Shown: positions 21,800 through 33,765 of the stretch, piece by piece
How positions within the stretch are numbered: position 1 is the stretch's first letter
How the letters are laid out: each line of letters opens with the position of its first letter
DNA from: Cymbidium sinense
Taxonomy: Eukaryota > Streptophyta > Magnoliopsida > Asparagales > Orchidaceae
Assembly (NCBI GenBank): GCA_021442155.1
Contig: CM038222.1
Span: 19,602,923-19,666,922, forward strand
Direction: 5' to 3'
Length of the DNA: 64,000 nucleotides
Program-made: the position numbers and the translations under genes
The notes under the pieces: model-generated
The model's input: only the letters and a program-made list of their open reading frames with translations
Databases searched by the model: none
What the model was told of the DNA's origin: nothing

Positions 21800-23530
21800 A
21801 GCTGTATTTCGCTAACAAATCTTCAACCTTCTTCTCCATGGTGGATTCATCCTTCTACCTAAGATGGAGGAGGGTTGAATGGATGGCATCATCTTCTTCA
21901 ACCCCAGCACCTTGGAGTATCTGATGGTCTCAATGGAGGGAGCTTCGAGTATCTACCACATGGACTTCGATTAAATCCTCTAGAATATCATCCTTATCGG
22001 GGTCAAAAACTACCCTCCCATTCTCTGAATTTGAATGATCTTTACCCAGAAGTCATCTCTTCTCTGAAAAATAGTCTTCTAAGATGTTATCTAGTGAACG
22101 ATCTCCTACCGCTGACTAGAACAAAGAATCACTGACCAACCGTGGAACTATGCTCGCTTTGAATCTATTCAACAGATGTTGCCTTCTAACGAGACACCCT
22201 CACTAAGAAGATCGACTGCCATGGGAACTATACTAGTGTCCCTCCCCTCCTCTCGCCATCACTTATCGGTGGTGACCCTGTCGTATGGTTGTGGTTGTGG
22301 CATGACCACAGTGACTTTGGGTCGCCACTCCTTCTTCACCACAACTGAAGTGGGAGGTCGAATGGGAGAGCTCGACCTTACCTCAGTAGGTGGAGTAGAT
22401 GGAGTGGGATCCTTAGGCCATAGTCAAATCACCAATGGGGACTTCCTCCCCCGATGTAGATCTCTGAACCTTGGTAGGAATAGTTGAAGGAGCGACCTGG
22501 ACTAGTAACGGTGGATGGGGAATAGAGTAGTGTGATGGAGGAACACTAACTGGCCTTCCACTGGAGCTATCCTCCGATGGTTGGTGGTGCCGGTAAGTAC
22601 TATACTATCTATGCGATCGGCCCTGGTGGCCCACCAATTAGGAAAATGAATGAGGACAGAGGCCACCGACTGCCTGACATACCTTCGTGTCTCCCTACTG
22701 CCCGCCTGGGTTGTAACCTTGGCCTAGGTGGCTGTTTCTTAATGGATCTGGGAATTGATGCTCCTGGGGATCATAGACCTCAGATCGAATAATGCACCAG
22801 ACTGAGCATCCATAGGCTCTTCCAACCTGGCGAAGAATTGTATTATGGCTAGCATAGAGTTTCTTCCTCTGCATAGTTGGTACCTCATAGTAAGCTGGTG
22901 GTGGAGGAGATGCAGCAATCCTCCTAGCATCCTCCTCTCCATCTAAACTGGAGAGGGGGTGGAATCTACTACCACCCAAGAAAGGGGACACCGCTCGAGG
23001 AGAACCCTCCTCAATAATATATGATGTGGCATCTACCTCCCTTGCTGCTCTCTCTTGGTGTTGCTTGATCTTCATGCTTTTGTTGTGGTGTTGGGTTGGG
23101 AGAGTGGTACACTGTGAAAGCTAGAACCTACCTCAAAGGTAGGGGAGAATATCTCAGATGCTAAGATAGCCATCCCTTTTAGGGACCGAGGAGAAGGTAA
23201 TAGGTCACACCGGAGCTGCAGTAGGAACAACATAAGTAGACTGAACTGGCACTGACACTACGGCAGGGACCTCCATAGCCTTCCTCTTTAGAGAGGGAAA
23301 TTTGGGCTTGGACTCAACATCAAAGTGGAGGAGTGGCTTGCCCTGCCACCTCCTCCCTGCTGACAGTTATGAGGGTTGTCCCCTCATAGGTAATTCTAAC
23401 CCCCTCAAAGCTATAACCAAAGTAAATCAAGTGGGTCAGGTGAGATTGGCTGATCCAAGGCCAAGTCTACCGGAGGGGAAAGAAAACAAACTTGCTAGAG
23501 CCATGAACCGAATTGACTAGACGAAGCTTA
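21800..23530 (-). pseudogene. Tat A 5' gag or extra upstream reading frame, unrecognised
   Basis: This stretch is C/G-richer than its surroundings on both strands and contains several overlapping open pieces. The longest on minus is 23075-22695 (126 codons, with EEDARRIAASPPPPAYYEVP and RKKLYAS motifs). The equivalent piece in copy B (49429-49109) keeps DARRIATSSPPPAYY and KKLYASL. Conservation in the same frame in both copies favours the minus frame as coding: a proline-rich then basic protein located just before the capsid. I do not recognise a family. It could be the N-terminal part of Gag or the separate upstream ORF that some Tat/Ogre elements carry. Confidence 0.5.
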
Positions 23531-23627
23531 ACTGACCGCTCGATATCTCGCATGTGAAAATATAAATCATTCGACTTTGACCTTAATATTTGCCTTTAAT
23601 CTCAAATTTTTTATTTAAATTCAGAAT

Positions 23628-25135
23628 TTGAACCCACACTCAACAAATTTAAGTATGCTAAGTGGGGTTCATTGATTTGGAAAGATTTAGAATTTTGAAG
23701 AGAGGCTATGCCATAAGAAATGGTTTGTTGATTTTGGAACCTTCATCCAATAAATTAGGATATGTTGAATGAGGTTCCTTCATTTGGAGAGTTTTTTGGA
23801 GAAGATTTTGTTTTGCTAATCCTTAGTTTTGAGATTTTTATTTTGGAGCTTTCACTTAGAAAATTTGGGTATGCTAAGAGATATCCAAGTGCATGTTTGA
23901 AAATATTTTTGAAAATATCTTTGTTGTTTGTGATGATTATTTGTCTTGTATTTGATTTGTTTTGATTTGATAATGGGATCTTTACTTAGTAAATTTAGGT
24001 ATGCTAAGTGAATCCCAATGTGTCTGATGTATTTTGATTTGATTTTGAAAAATGAGAACCATACTTAACAAATTTGGTATTTAAGTAGGACTCAAGTGTG
24101 TTTAATTTATTTGTAAACAAATGTGGGGTGTTAGGTAAGATCCAAAATATTTGATGTTTTATTTTTATTTGAAAAGTGAAACCCTTAACAAATTTGTTAT
24201 GTTAAGTAGGGCTCAAGTGTGTTTTTTGCATTGATTTGAAGATAGGGCTCTTACTTAACAAATGTGGTATGTTGAGTAAGGTCCAAAAATGAGTTTGATT
24301 TTAATTTGAAAGTGGGATTCTTACCTAACAAATGTGGTATGTTTAGTAAGCATGACTTGGTATTTGTTTTATTTTGAAAGAGGTGAACTCCCATTAAAAA
24401 AATGTGGTATGTTAAATGGAGTTCAATTTGATTTTCATGATGATGTTTGATTTTCATTTGACAAATTGGGTATGTCAAATGGAATTCAATGATTAATTTG
24501 TTTGTGGTTTGAAAAGAGAACTCTACTTAGGAAATATGGGTATGTTAAGCAGAGTCCAATTTGTTTTGATTTTTAAAAAGAGGGGAATTCTCATTTGACA
24601 AGTTTGGGTGTATGAACTGGAATTCAAATGTGCACTAATTATTTCATAATTTTGAAAGAAGACACTCTACTTAGCAAATGTGCTAAGTAGGATCCAATTT
24701 ATTTAGTTTTGAAAAGTGGAACTCCTCTTAGCAATTTTAGGTTTACTAAATGGAGTTCAATTATTTATGTGTGGTTGCTTTTGAACATAGACCTCTCATT
24801 TAGCAAATTTGGGTATGCCAAATGAGATTCAAAATACATATATCTTAACTTTGTGTGTGATATTACTTTTGCAAAAAGGGGAACTCTAACTTAAACAAAT
24901 TTGAGTATGTTAAGTGAGGTTCAATTATATGTTGATTTTCATTTCTTTTTATTTTGATTTTAAAAATGAAACTCCATTTAAAAAATTTGGGTATGTTAAA
25001 TGGAGTTGGTTAATTGATTTTATTTTAACAAATGTGCTTTTTGAAAATCTTTGAAAGGGATTTTGTTGATTGTAAATTTTATTTTAATTTTTGAGGGACC
25101 CTCATTTAACAAATTTAGGTATGTTAAATGAGGTT
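23628..25135 (-). repeat. Leader stem-loop array of Tat copy A
   Basis: About 18-19 inverted repeats occur at intervals of about 60-110 nt. Each has a 10-16 bp stem and a loop near AAATTTGGGTA (plus-strand sense). Examples: 25100-25111 pairs with 25122-25133 perfectly (CCTCATTTAACA/TGTTAAATGAGG); 23736-23752 pairs with 23761-23778 imperfectly; 23975-24016 has a GGGATC...AATCCC stem. Arms change together between units (TTTAACA/TGTTAAA, TTTGACA/TGTCAAA, CTTAGCA/TGCTAAG). The array lies 0.4-2 kb downstream of the primer binding site on the minus strand and before gag. The sequences between stems are A/T-rich and poorly conserved. Confidence 0.85.
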
Positions 25136-25570
25136 GATTGTCTTTATTTTAAAGAGATTTGAAAATTATATATTTTGCAAACTTCATGTGGAGTGAATTT
25201 AAAAATGATTATGTTTAAGAAAAGTGCTTTTGAAAATTTTTTCAAAAGACTTTATTTATTTTAGTTTGAGTTTTAAATGAGGGATAAACCTTACCCCACC
25301 AAGCTAGTGGTAAAGAGGTTCAACAATTTGTATTTTTTTATCTCCTTTATTTAGTTAGTTTATTTTTTTACATATTGGGGACTCAATAGGATTTTAAAAT
25401 CTACATGGAGTGAGGTCCTAAAACCTAAATGATGTTGGCTAGCTTTGCTTAAGGATGAAATAAGCTAAGTGCCAACCGAAATAAATATAGTCTTTAGGCT
25501 TATATATAATATGAGTCCACTATCGATGCTTGGAGACAATAATGTCAACTAGAGATGGAGAGAGGAATCC
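25136..25570 (-). other. Tat A leader between primer binding site and stem-loop array
   Basis: It is A/T-rich at 25136-25400, with a GGTAAAGAGGTTCAACAAT stretch at about 25308, then more balanced to the primer binding site. Copy B lacks the part equivalent to about 25206-25555, joined at an ATG microhomology. No open frame is worth calling. Confidence 0.5.
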
Positions 25571-25588
25571 TCCCCAGTGGAGTTGCCA
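25571..25588 (-). promoter_or_regulatory. Primer binding site, Tat copy A
   Basis: The minus strand reads TGGCAACTCCACTGGGGA, 10 nt inside the LTR end. Copy B reads TAGCGACTTCACTGGGGA at the same place. A TGGCGACTC...GGGGA site is the type described in Tat/Ogre elements and attributed to tRNA-Arg. It primes minus-strand DNA synthesis. Its place confirms the inner edge of the 5' LTR. Confidence 0.82.
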
Positions 25589-28457
25589 GAAAAATCTATG
25601 GTGTTTATATTTGGAGGTAGGACACCATGTAGATCTTAGGGGTTATGTATTGAAGTGATCAGGTAATACATTAAGGTATGATTTAGTATCTTGAAAGATA
25701 AAAATCATCACCTTATAATGGACCTAATCACCTAATAAGGACTCCTAAGGCATGATGGATCTTCAAATGTACTAGAGATCTTTCCTCTACTTTACTTAGA
25801 AAAGTAAAGTAGGGTTTATATTAATCCAAGTTCATTGAGTTCCCTATGGAGGAAAGCCTCCATAGTTAATTACATCATAAAGAATGAGAATTCTTTAGGA
25901 ATACTCTTGATTAAAGTAAAAAATTAAGGTCTCCAAAGATTTCAAGGCTAGACTATCAAAGGATTATTTGTATTGGAAAATCTAATGGGATTATTCAAGG
26001 AGAAGACTTATTAAAGAAAAAGAGAATGAGTAGGAAATGCTCATGATACTAGGAAGCCTAGTGAGCATTCCAATCTATCCTATGGTTGGGCTTTATTTGT
26101 TTGAAGTTGAAGAGATTGAATTTATTGAAGTTGACATTTTATCAGAAAGCTAGGACTTATAATCCCACAACACAAGATTGTGGAAATGCCTAAGAGGTGA
26201 GGATTTATGCTAGTAGCTCGAAGGAAACAGCTACCTCAGATCCTAAATCTAGGGAGCTTTGCATAAACCAAAGCACGACCTAAATATAAGCAAAGATAGG
26301 CTATTGGTTTACCTCCATAAGAGAGGATAATTGAACTATTTACAACCACTTAGAGTGGTAGCCGCTTAACTCCTCCTATGCTTTAAATTCATGTAGGCAA
26401 GTCTTATGAGTTGCAAGATAGCTAGGGTAGTTATTATTTAGGAAGAGACTAGAGTCCTTAAACCCACTCCCTAAGAGACTAGAGCATGAGTGTTATGAGT
26501 AATGACTTAATCTACAAATGCAAAATCTTTTCAAATTTTGTTTCAATTTTGACACTTATTTTTGACAAAGGCTTTAGGATTTTGATGCCTATATGCATGA
26601 TGAAAATAGGTTATGGGCCAAATCAGCTAGAAGAAGGTGTTCTCCACCACAAGGGATGTCCTGATAGGTCAAGCATTCCCCTATCATGCAAGGATGGAGA
26701 TCCTTCATGTTTAAGATAGAAAGAATATGCATGCATGTTGTGAGGCATTCAACAATTCAGCTAAGGGGTTGCTAAATGTTTTAATTATCTTATTTAAAAC
26801 TTAGTCTTTATGGTGAGGTTATGAGTTATTTTAAATTTTAATTGTGAGTTATTAATTGGGGTAGAGAAATTAATTTTATCCTAAGAGCCTAATTGCATCT
26901 AAGCCACACATTAAAGCATCAAACATATAAGAAACTAATAAAAGCATGTTGTTTCTAATGCATAATCTAAACACAACATCAAACAATTTTATAGACTACC
27001 ACAAAAGAATAAAAGGTGGTGTGGTGGTTCCGTAACCCAAAAGAGAAAAAAATGGGTAGCTGAGCTCACCCTTATGCAACTCGATATAAAAGAATAATTA
27101 CAATTACAAATAATAAATGCTATGGGGGTCTTCAAGTCTTCATTATTCATGTCTTCTTCATTTCTTCATATCTTTGCTTCTTTTGATGTGGTAGACTTCA
27201 AGGCATCACATGGCACCCTAGGACTAAGCCTTCTTTCCAATGCTCATTTTAAATCATCATAGCACTAATCCTAATTTCTAATATAAAATTATAATGAAAA
27301 TAGGAAAAGTAAATCTAACTACACTAGAAAAATAAGTGTTAGTTAAATACACATACAACCCAAGTAGTTATATTTATAATTTGGACTTAGCACCTTGCAT
27401 ATGGGTAACCAAGCCCACCTATCTTAACTTTGATTATGCATAGGGGCTTAACCAACCTACAAAGAGAGCATTTATATTTATTTTTAGACCGCCCGTAAGC
27501 ACAATCCCTTGCAAAAATAATGTTAGACTATCAATAGCCTAACCTCCAACCTACGATCCACATTCCTAACATCCAGTCTAAAAATATTACATCATAAAAC
27601 AAAACACAACATTAACCATACAATCAACACATCGACCTAACCTGGGTCGGACCAAGTATTCTAGTGTGTGAAAAAAGGGCTTGTGTAACAAGACTTTACT
27701 AGGCTTCTTTTGTTTATGTTTCAATTTAGAGTTTGAATTTTTTTAAAATTTTTTCTTTGAGTTCTTTCAGTTTAAATGACTTAATTATTTATTTTCCATT
27801 TTTATTTCACTTTTATTTGGTTAAAGTGATATTTAGGTTTTCAAGATTGAAGAGTATAATGAATTCTATTTTTGGATGGAATTCACCCTATTCTACATCC
27901 TAACTCCTAAAGAGTCTAACTAAGGTGTTTAAGTATCTTAATTAGCCCATTTAAGTTTATGTGATTAATTTGATTTGGTTAATGTTTGTTTGATTTAATT
28001 TAGAATTTTAAAATTTGAGTTTACTTTAATCTTCATGTATTGATTGATTAATTTTGATTTGATATTTTGATTTAATTAATTTTGATAATTCAATATCTAT
28101 TATTTAAAGTTTAAGTTTATTTTAATTTTATAATTCTGATTAATTAATTTTGGATTAGATGTTTTGATTTATTAAATTTTGATAATTCAATATTTAATAT
28201 TAATGCTTTTCTTTTATTTGTTTTAATTTCATATGATTACATTTTGATGTTTGTTTAAATTCTGATTTTATTATTTATTTTAGTTTGATTTGAATTAGAA
28301 TGTATTTTTAATTTACTAATGATTTATTTGTAGTTAATTTTCTTTTATTTGAATTAATTAAGGGTTTAACTATTAAATTTAGATCTAGTTTATATAAATG
28401 ATTATCTTTAGATAAGATTATTTATCTTAGTTCAATGTTATATGTTAATTTGGAGTT

Positions 28458-28480
28458 TATATATATATATATATATATAT
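28458..28480. repeat. (AT)n microsatellite in Tat A LTR
   Basis: About 11 AT units. The homologous locus in copy B (54799-54899) has about 50 units. Confidence 0.95.
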
Positions 28481-30240
28481 GGTTTTAAAATGTGATTTGA
28501 ATAGTTATGAATTCCTCCAAAATTTTATATGAATAACTAATCAAATAAAGCCAATTATAATAGTTGAGTTAATTATAATTAAGGATATGTCACCTAACTA
28601 AATTTTCTTTTGATTTTAGAATTAACGTATAATAATTAGTGGTTAAATTGATTTTATAATTGACTTTCATAAATTATGTTCAAACAACTTTTTATATTTG
28701 ATTATAATATTTATAATACTATTGGTTTAGTTTTTTTTTTCATTTTAAGTTACTAAGATTTTATGATAATTTAATTTGCAGCACTTTTTATTTTGTTTGA
28801 TCACATATTATTTTTTTGTCTTTTAGATCAATTGAATTTAATAATAAATAAAATAAGGTGGATTAATCATGATCATTCGATCAAAAATCAAATGACCCAT
28901 GAGTTAATCATGGCTTGATAGGTGGAATCAAATTTCTACACCATTCGACCTAATCAAAACTATTCATTTCATACACATAAAATAAATAGTTTTGCTTTTG
29001 TCTCTAAACTCTCACCAAAAGGATTAAAAAGTAAAGTGCATGGGTTCTAAAGGTTGGATCCTAATGACGCTCACATTTAACACATCAAACATTAGATCCC
29101 TAAGAGGTGGATTTTGAATAAGAGGTGGCTTCATTTAGAAGAAACAAAGCCCTATCGAGATTTGTTGGGTTAGATTAATACTAGCATTCCTTTTCTTTGC
29201 TCATATTGTTCACTTTAAATGCCTTCTCATTGATTGAAGATAGTGTTCACTAAATTGGTCAATCTGAATAGCTTTCTTGAGATAAGAGGGAGCTTTGTCA
29301 GATGTTTCTAAGCTTGCCTCCTCACCAAGTATCCCATAAGCTCACTCATGGTCGCTGCTTGCTAGAGCTTTGTCATTCTCATGGACAGAATAGTTGGAAG
29401 CAAGCTGGAGGATCCTTACATGCGCTTGGGTTGTGTAGAGAAGCGTAGTTCAAATGCATGCCAATGGAGGGAAACCTAGATGGAGAATAGGAGGTAGTGG
29501 AATGTAGGCTAGAATAAGGAAAAGAGGTTCAACATATAAAGAGATTAAAGTTGCAGCAGCATTTTTGTAAGGAAATGTGAAGAAGATCAAGTGTTGGCTG
29601 TCTAGTAAAGGAAGAGGGTGAGAGGAGAGAGGCTCGATCCTGTAGCATGATACTGTTGAACCAAAAGTGAGAGGGACAAAAAGAATTCCTACAGCCGAAA
29701 AGAATTTAAAGAGGACTAGATTTTGTATTGAGTTGGAGTGACAAATATTTTTGTAGGTTATAGTTCCTCTCGACCTGTAGGCTCAGTGATGAAGCTTGCT
29801 TAAGGATAAGAGTGTTGGGCATGAGTCTTTGGCTTGGTATGCTCGCACAAGGAGAAGAGAGGGTGGCGGCTAGATTTGATTGGAGGGAGGAAGAACATGA
29901 CCGATAAGAGGATGAGATGCTGCTCGCATGCGGATGATATGGAGAGTGAAGATGGATGAACAAAGGGACTCCAATCCCATGTGGCTAGCCTTCGATTCAA
30001 TAGAATGAGACACAAGGATGGCTTCAACAGCTCTTGCATGAAGGAAGATGAGAGAGAGATCATGCCTCTCTTAAAAAAATGGCGAGGATGAGAGGCTTTG
30101 TATGCAAGGGAGAAAAGCTGCTTTCTCTTGTTCTCTCCATGGGGATGAAAATGGAGGAGGAGATGGTATTTGGCAGCAAAAACTTGGAAAGGAGTCTCGG
30201 CCCATTACTATTATTTTTTTTAGTCAAGGATGGGAGGTTC

Positions 30241-30246
<6 letters not shown>

Positions 30247-30314
<68 letters not shown>
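30247..30314. repeat. (GA)34 microsatellite in Tat A LTR
   Basis: A pure GA run of 68 bp on plus. The homologous locus in copy B (56782-56807) has about 13 units. The Arg-Glu and Ser-Leu repeat frames read through it are artefacts of the run. Confidence 0.97.
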
Positions 30315-30318
<4 letters not shown>

Positions 30319-32156
30319 TCGCATGCTCCAAGCATGTAAGATAAGATATTTTATTTTATTTTATTTTTTAAAGCTGGAGAGCATGTTTTCATTTGAATAG
30401 AAAAAAAAAAATTTATTTGAGATTCACATGACATAAAACAAATAAGACTTGATGCTTTTGCTAGCTTTAACAAAAGAGTGATGTCCAAATTTATTATTAT
30501 TTTATTTTATTTTTAACGGATAAATGTATGAGAATGATAGCATACATGCTTGATAAATATATGTTTTCTTGCTTTCACTTGACTAAGGATGGAATTTTTT
30601 TGTTATTATTATTTTTTAGACTTATTCTTTAATCTTCATAATTTTAAAAATTTTGATATTATAGTTTTAATTTAACTGAAGTTTATAAATTATATGTACT
30701 ATAATTAATGATTATTTAAATTGTATATTTATTATTTATTTAGTAGTTAATTATTTTGATTTAATTTTAATCAAATTTATATTTGATGTTCAAATTTAAT
30801 TTTATTTCTATTTTAATTATACAATGATAATGTTGATTTTTTTTTGTTATCTAATTGATTTTCCAATTTGTTTCAATTGGGCGTTTATCATTTGGCAATT
30901 GGCCTCTCACTGATTTGATGAGATTTAGATTTAAGCCCATTTTGACAAAAAATTGGGCTTAATGGGCCACATTGGACTTATTTGAGTTAAATGATCAAAT
31001 TTATTAAATTAAACCCAATGGTTGGCTAAATTTTATCTAATTATAAATTTTAAATGATTTTGGATGTTTTATTTGAATTAATTTTCAATTTAATTTGAAT
31101 TTAGATTTAATAGGATGCATTTGGGTCTACTTGGGTTAGGTGGCCAAATCAACCCATTTGGATCTTCATTAAATTTAGATTTGTTTAGTTTTATACTGAA
31201 ACATGTTCATTTGATGATTTTGAGTCTTTGGAGTGACTCAATTTGATCAAATTTTAATTTATTCACTTTTGACTTAGTGGAGCCCACGTGGGTCAAATGA
31301 CCTATTTACTATTTTATGTCCCATCATGATTTATTTTTTAGTCTGTTTGTGTTTTTGTATTGATTTCATGTTTTTGATTTAATTTAATTTGGTTTAAGTT
31401 TGATTTAATTTGATTTTATTTGGACTTAGTTGATTTGGAGCTTATTGGAATATTTTGGGTCAAATGGGTTAGGTTAGGTTTTACCTTGGCTTGATTGATT
31501 TGATTGTAGATTTTGGTATGGCTTGAAGTGATGATTGAAGGATTAATTAATTTATGAGAAAATAAATTAAGTTAGGTTTGATTTGGATGAGATTTTTTTA
31601 AGTCCATGAAATTAGCTTTAAGAGTTTAGATATGGATTTGATTTGATTTGGATTTTGGTTTGGATCATGATTTAAAGTTGAGTTTGAGTTTTAATTTAAT
31701 AAATTGATTAAAGGGTTGAATTGATCTTTAAGAAAATCAATTGAACTTGGATTGATTTGGATTTGGCTAAGGCTAAGTCCATAAGATAAATCATTGGGTT
31801 TAAGAAGGATTTTGATTTTGGATTCGATCAATGGACTTCAATCATTTGATTTGGATTTGAATTTGGATTTTGATATTTGAATTGAATTTGAGGTTTGGTT
31901 TGAGAAGGTGAACATAGGTTGGATTTAGGCTATAGAGTAGGTGAGTCTCCTTAATCCCTAAGGCATAGCCTAATCCTATGGTTAACCCTTCTAAGTCTTT
32001 AGGCTTAGGTTAAGAGTTCACCTATCTAAGAAGAAGAGGTTGAGAACTCACTCCAAAAGTGAGGTCAACAATGGTATTTAGGGTTTAGGGTTTAGGTTTA
32101 GTATTTAGGGTTTAGGTTTAGGGTTCAGGTTTTAGATTAGGGTTTAGGGTTTTTGG

Positions 32157-32635
32157 TTTTTTTTTTTTTACAGTGAACAAATTCAGATTCAACATTTCTT
32201 CTTTTCAATTTCATCAACCAAGTAACACACCAATTTTCTAAGACATAAGTGACAACATAGATAAAAAATGAGCATGCATAGAGAAAATCAAAAACCCTAG
32301 ATAACTAGAATCATCTCTACTGTAAAGACATAGTTCCTTAAGAAATAGATCAGATCGACCATTCTTCAGTTTCTCCAGTTCCCATCAGAACCACCCCTGC
32401 CTCTCGAGTAGTGGGATCCATCATCATATCCCTGATCTCTCCCTCCGCCACCACCACAGTTGCAACCACCATCGCTCCTCCCCCTCTATAACCACCATTG
32501 CTCTAACCACCACATCCATATCCACCAGCACCTCCATATACCCCACCACCACTATGATAATCGCCTCTCACCCACCATCGCATCTAGACTAAGCCTGTCG
32601 ATTGATATTCCTTATCATCAAGGTTTTGGCCATTC
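32157..32635 (-). pseudogene. Glycine-rich RNA-binding protein retro-fragment 1 (block 2)
   Basis: The minus strand starts in the last part of an RRM (an N-G-Q-N-L-D motif, equivalent to the NGxxLDGR end of plant GR-RBP RRMs) and runs into a Gly/Tyr-rich tail (GDYHSGGG, GGYG), with a stop after a GSDGNWRN-like C-terminus near 32360. About 190 bp of 3' UTR follow, then an A-run (T-run at 32157-32169 on plus). There are no introns and the A-run sits at the 3' end, so it is a 5'-truncated processed copy. Frameshifts interrupt the tail. It matches plant cold-inducible GR-RBPs of the GRP7 type. Confidence 0.8.
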
Positions 32636-32639
32636 TAGG

Positions 32640-33765
32640 TTTAGGTTTAGCTTTAGGTTTATTAGGATTTAGTTTATTTTAATTTATTTAGTTACTTTGT
32701 GCTTATTTAGGTTTAGGGTTTGTGTTTGGTTTGGGGTTTGTGGTTTGGTTTATGCTTGTGTGGTTTAGTGGTTGTGGGTTTTGGGTTTAGTTTAGGTTTA
32801 AATTTGTGGTTTAGTGTTTAGCTTTTTGTGGCTTTGGGTTTAAGTTTAGGTTTTAGGTTTAGGGTTTTAGGTTTAGGTTTTAGGTGGGTTTAGGTTTAAG
32901 TTTAGTTTAGGGTTTAGGTTTAAGTTTAGGAGGTTTAGGTTTAAGTTTAGGTTTAGGTTTAGGTTTTTAAGGTTTAGGTTTAAGGTTAGGGTTTAGGTTT
33001 AGGGTTTAGGTTAGGTTTAGTTTAGGTTTAGTTGGTTAGTTTGGTTTTTTTATGTTTAGTTTAGGTTTAAGGTTAGTTAGTGGTTTAGGTTTAGTGGAGG
33101 TTTAGGTTTAGGTTTATTTAGGGTTTAGGGTTTTAGGTTTAGGTTTAGGGTTAGGATTTAGGTTTTAGGTTTAGGGTTTAGGTTTAGTTTTTTGGGTTTA
33201 GTTTAGTTTTTAGGTTTAGATTTGTTTAGTTTTAGTTTAGGTTTATTTATTTTAGTTTATTTTTGGTTTTTGTTTTCTATATAGTTTTATTTTATTTTAT
33301 TTTAGGTTTACATTTATTTTGTTTTTAGGTTTAGGCTTAGGTTTAGGTATAGGTTTAGGTTTAGGTTTAGGTTTTAGTTTATGTTTTTATTTTATTTTAT
33401 CTTTTTATTTCATTTTGGTTTAGGTTTATTTATTTATTTATTTTATTTTAGGTTTTATTTAGTTTAGGTTTAGGTTTTAGCTTTATAGGTTTAGGATTTA
33501 GGTTAGTTTAGGTTTAGGGTTTAATTTAGGGTTTATTTAGGGTTTAAGGTTTAGGTTTCACGGTTTAGTTTTAGAGTTTAGGGTTTAGGGTTTAGGGTTT
33601 AAGGTTTAAGGTTTAGTGTTTAGGTTTTAGGGTTTAGGGTTTAGGGTTTAAGATTTTAGGGTTTAAGATTTAGGGTTTAGGGTTTAGTGTTTAGTGTTTC
33701 TAGTGTTTAGGGTTTAGGTTTAGGTTTTTGGTTTACATTTTAGATTAGGGTTTTTGGTTTTTGGT
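32640..33765. repeat. Satellite spacer between GRP fragments, block 2
   Basis: TTTAGGTTTAGG and TTTAGGGTTTAGG arrays, including GTTTGGTTTGTG variants near 32700-32830. It has the same place as the 59218-60189 spacer of block 3. No gene. Confidence 0.8.

Larger units (their letters stand above)
14984..32070 (-). mobile_element. Tat-lineage Ty3-gypsy element, copy A (internally deleted)
   Basis: Minus-strand order from 32070: 5' LTR (to 25599), primer binding site, leader with stem-loop array, gag, protease, RT, partial RNase H, aRNH, then directly an LTR fragment (16311-14984). RT before integrase and a second, archaeal-type RNase H are diagnostic of the Tat branch (Ogre/Retand relatives). 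Compared with copy B, integrase, 3' UTR and about the first 4.4 kb of the 3' LTR have been removed by one deletion at about 16311, and the last roughly 0.7 kb of the 3' LTR is gone at the 14984 junction. The boundary with satellite at 32070/32071 is sharp. Confidence 0.85.
25599..32070 (-). repeat. 5' LTR of Tat copy A (about 6.5 kb)
   Basis: The inner end is a CA at 25600-25599, 10 nt from the primer binding site. The outer end at 32070 starts TGTTGACC on minus, followed by an inverted repeat (CTCACTTTTGGAGTGAG). The same TGTT(G/A)ACCTCA end occurs at 58703 in copy B and at 38233 next to a purine tract, which fixes it as the LTR start. It contains the part also seen at 14984-16311, an (AT)n at 28458-28480, a (GA)n at 30247-30314 and degenerate GATTTGGATTTGG repeats at about 31560-31920. 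No protein-coding gene is apparent. LTRs of several kb are known in Ogre-type elements. Confidence 0.78.

Noticed and set aside
22176..22792. Plus-strand proteins in the C/G-rich part of Tat A
   Set aside because: The minus frame is the one with motifs kept between A and B; plus frames are antisense to the element and not conserved in length.
23628..25135. A CRISPR array or a set of MITEs
   Set aside because: Units are inverted repeats with divergent arms, not identical direct repeats with unique spacers, and there are no target duplications between units. The position in the leader of an LTR element in a plant explains them better.
16311..27608. Tat LTR start at 16311/27608 (an LTR of about 2 kb)
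   Set aside because: Homology between copies A and B goes on without a break for another 4.4 kb to 32070, and the purine tract plus TGTTAACC at 38233 gives a better start. 16311 is a deletion edge in A.
30060..30344. Arg-Glu repeat and Ser-Leu repeat proteins
   Set aside because: They are translations of the (GA)34 microsatellite in both directions.
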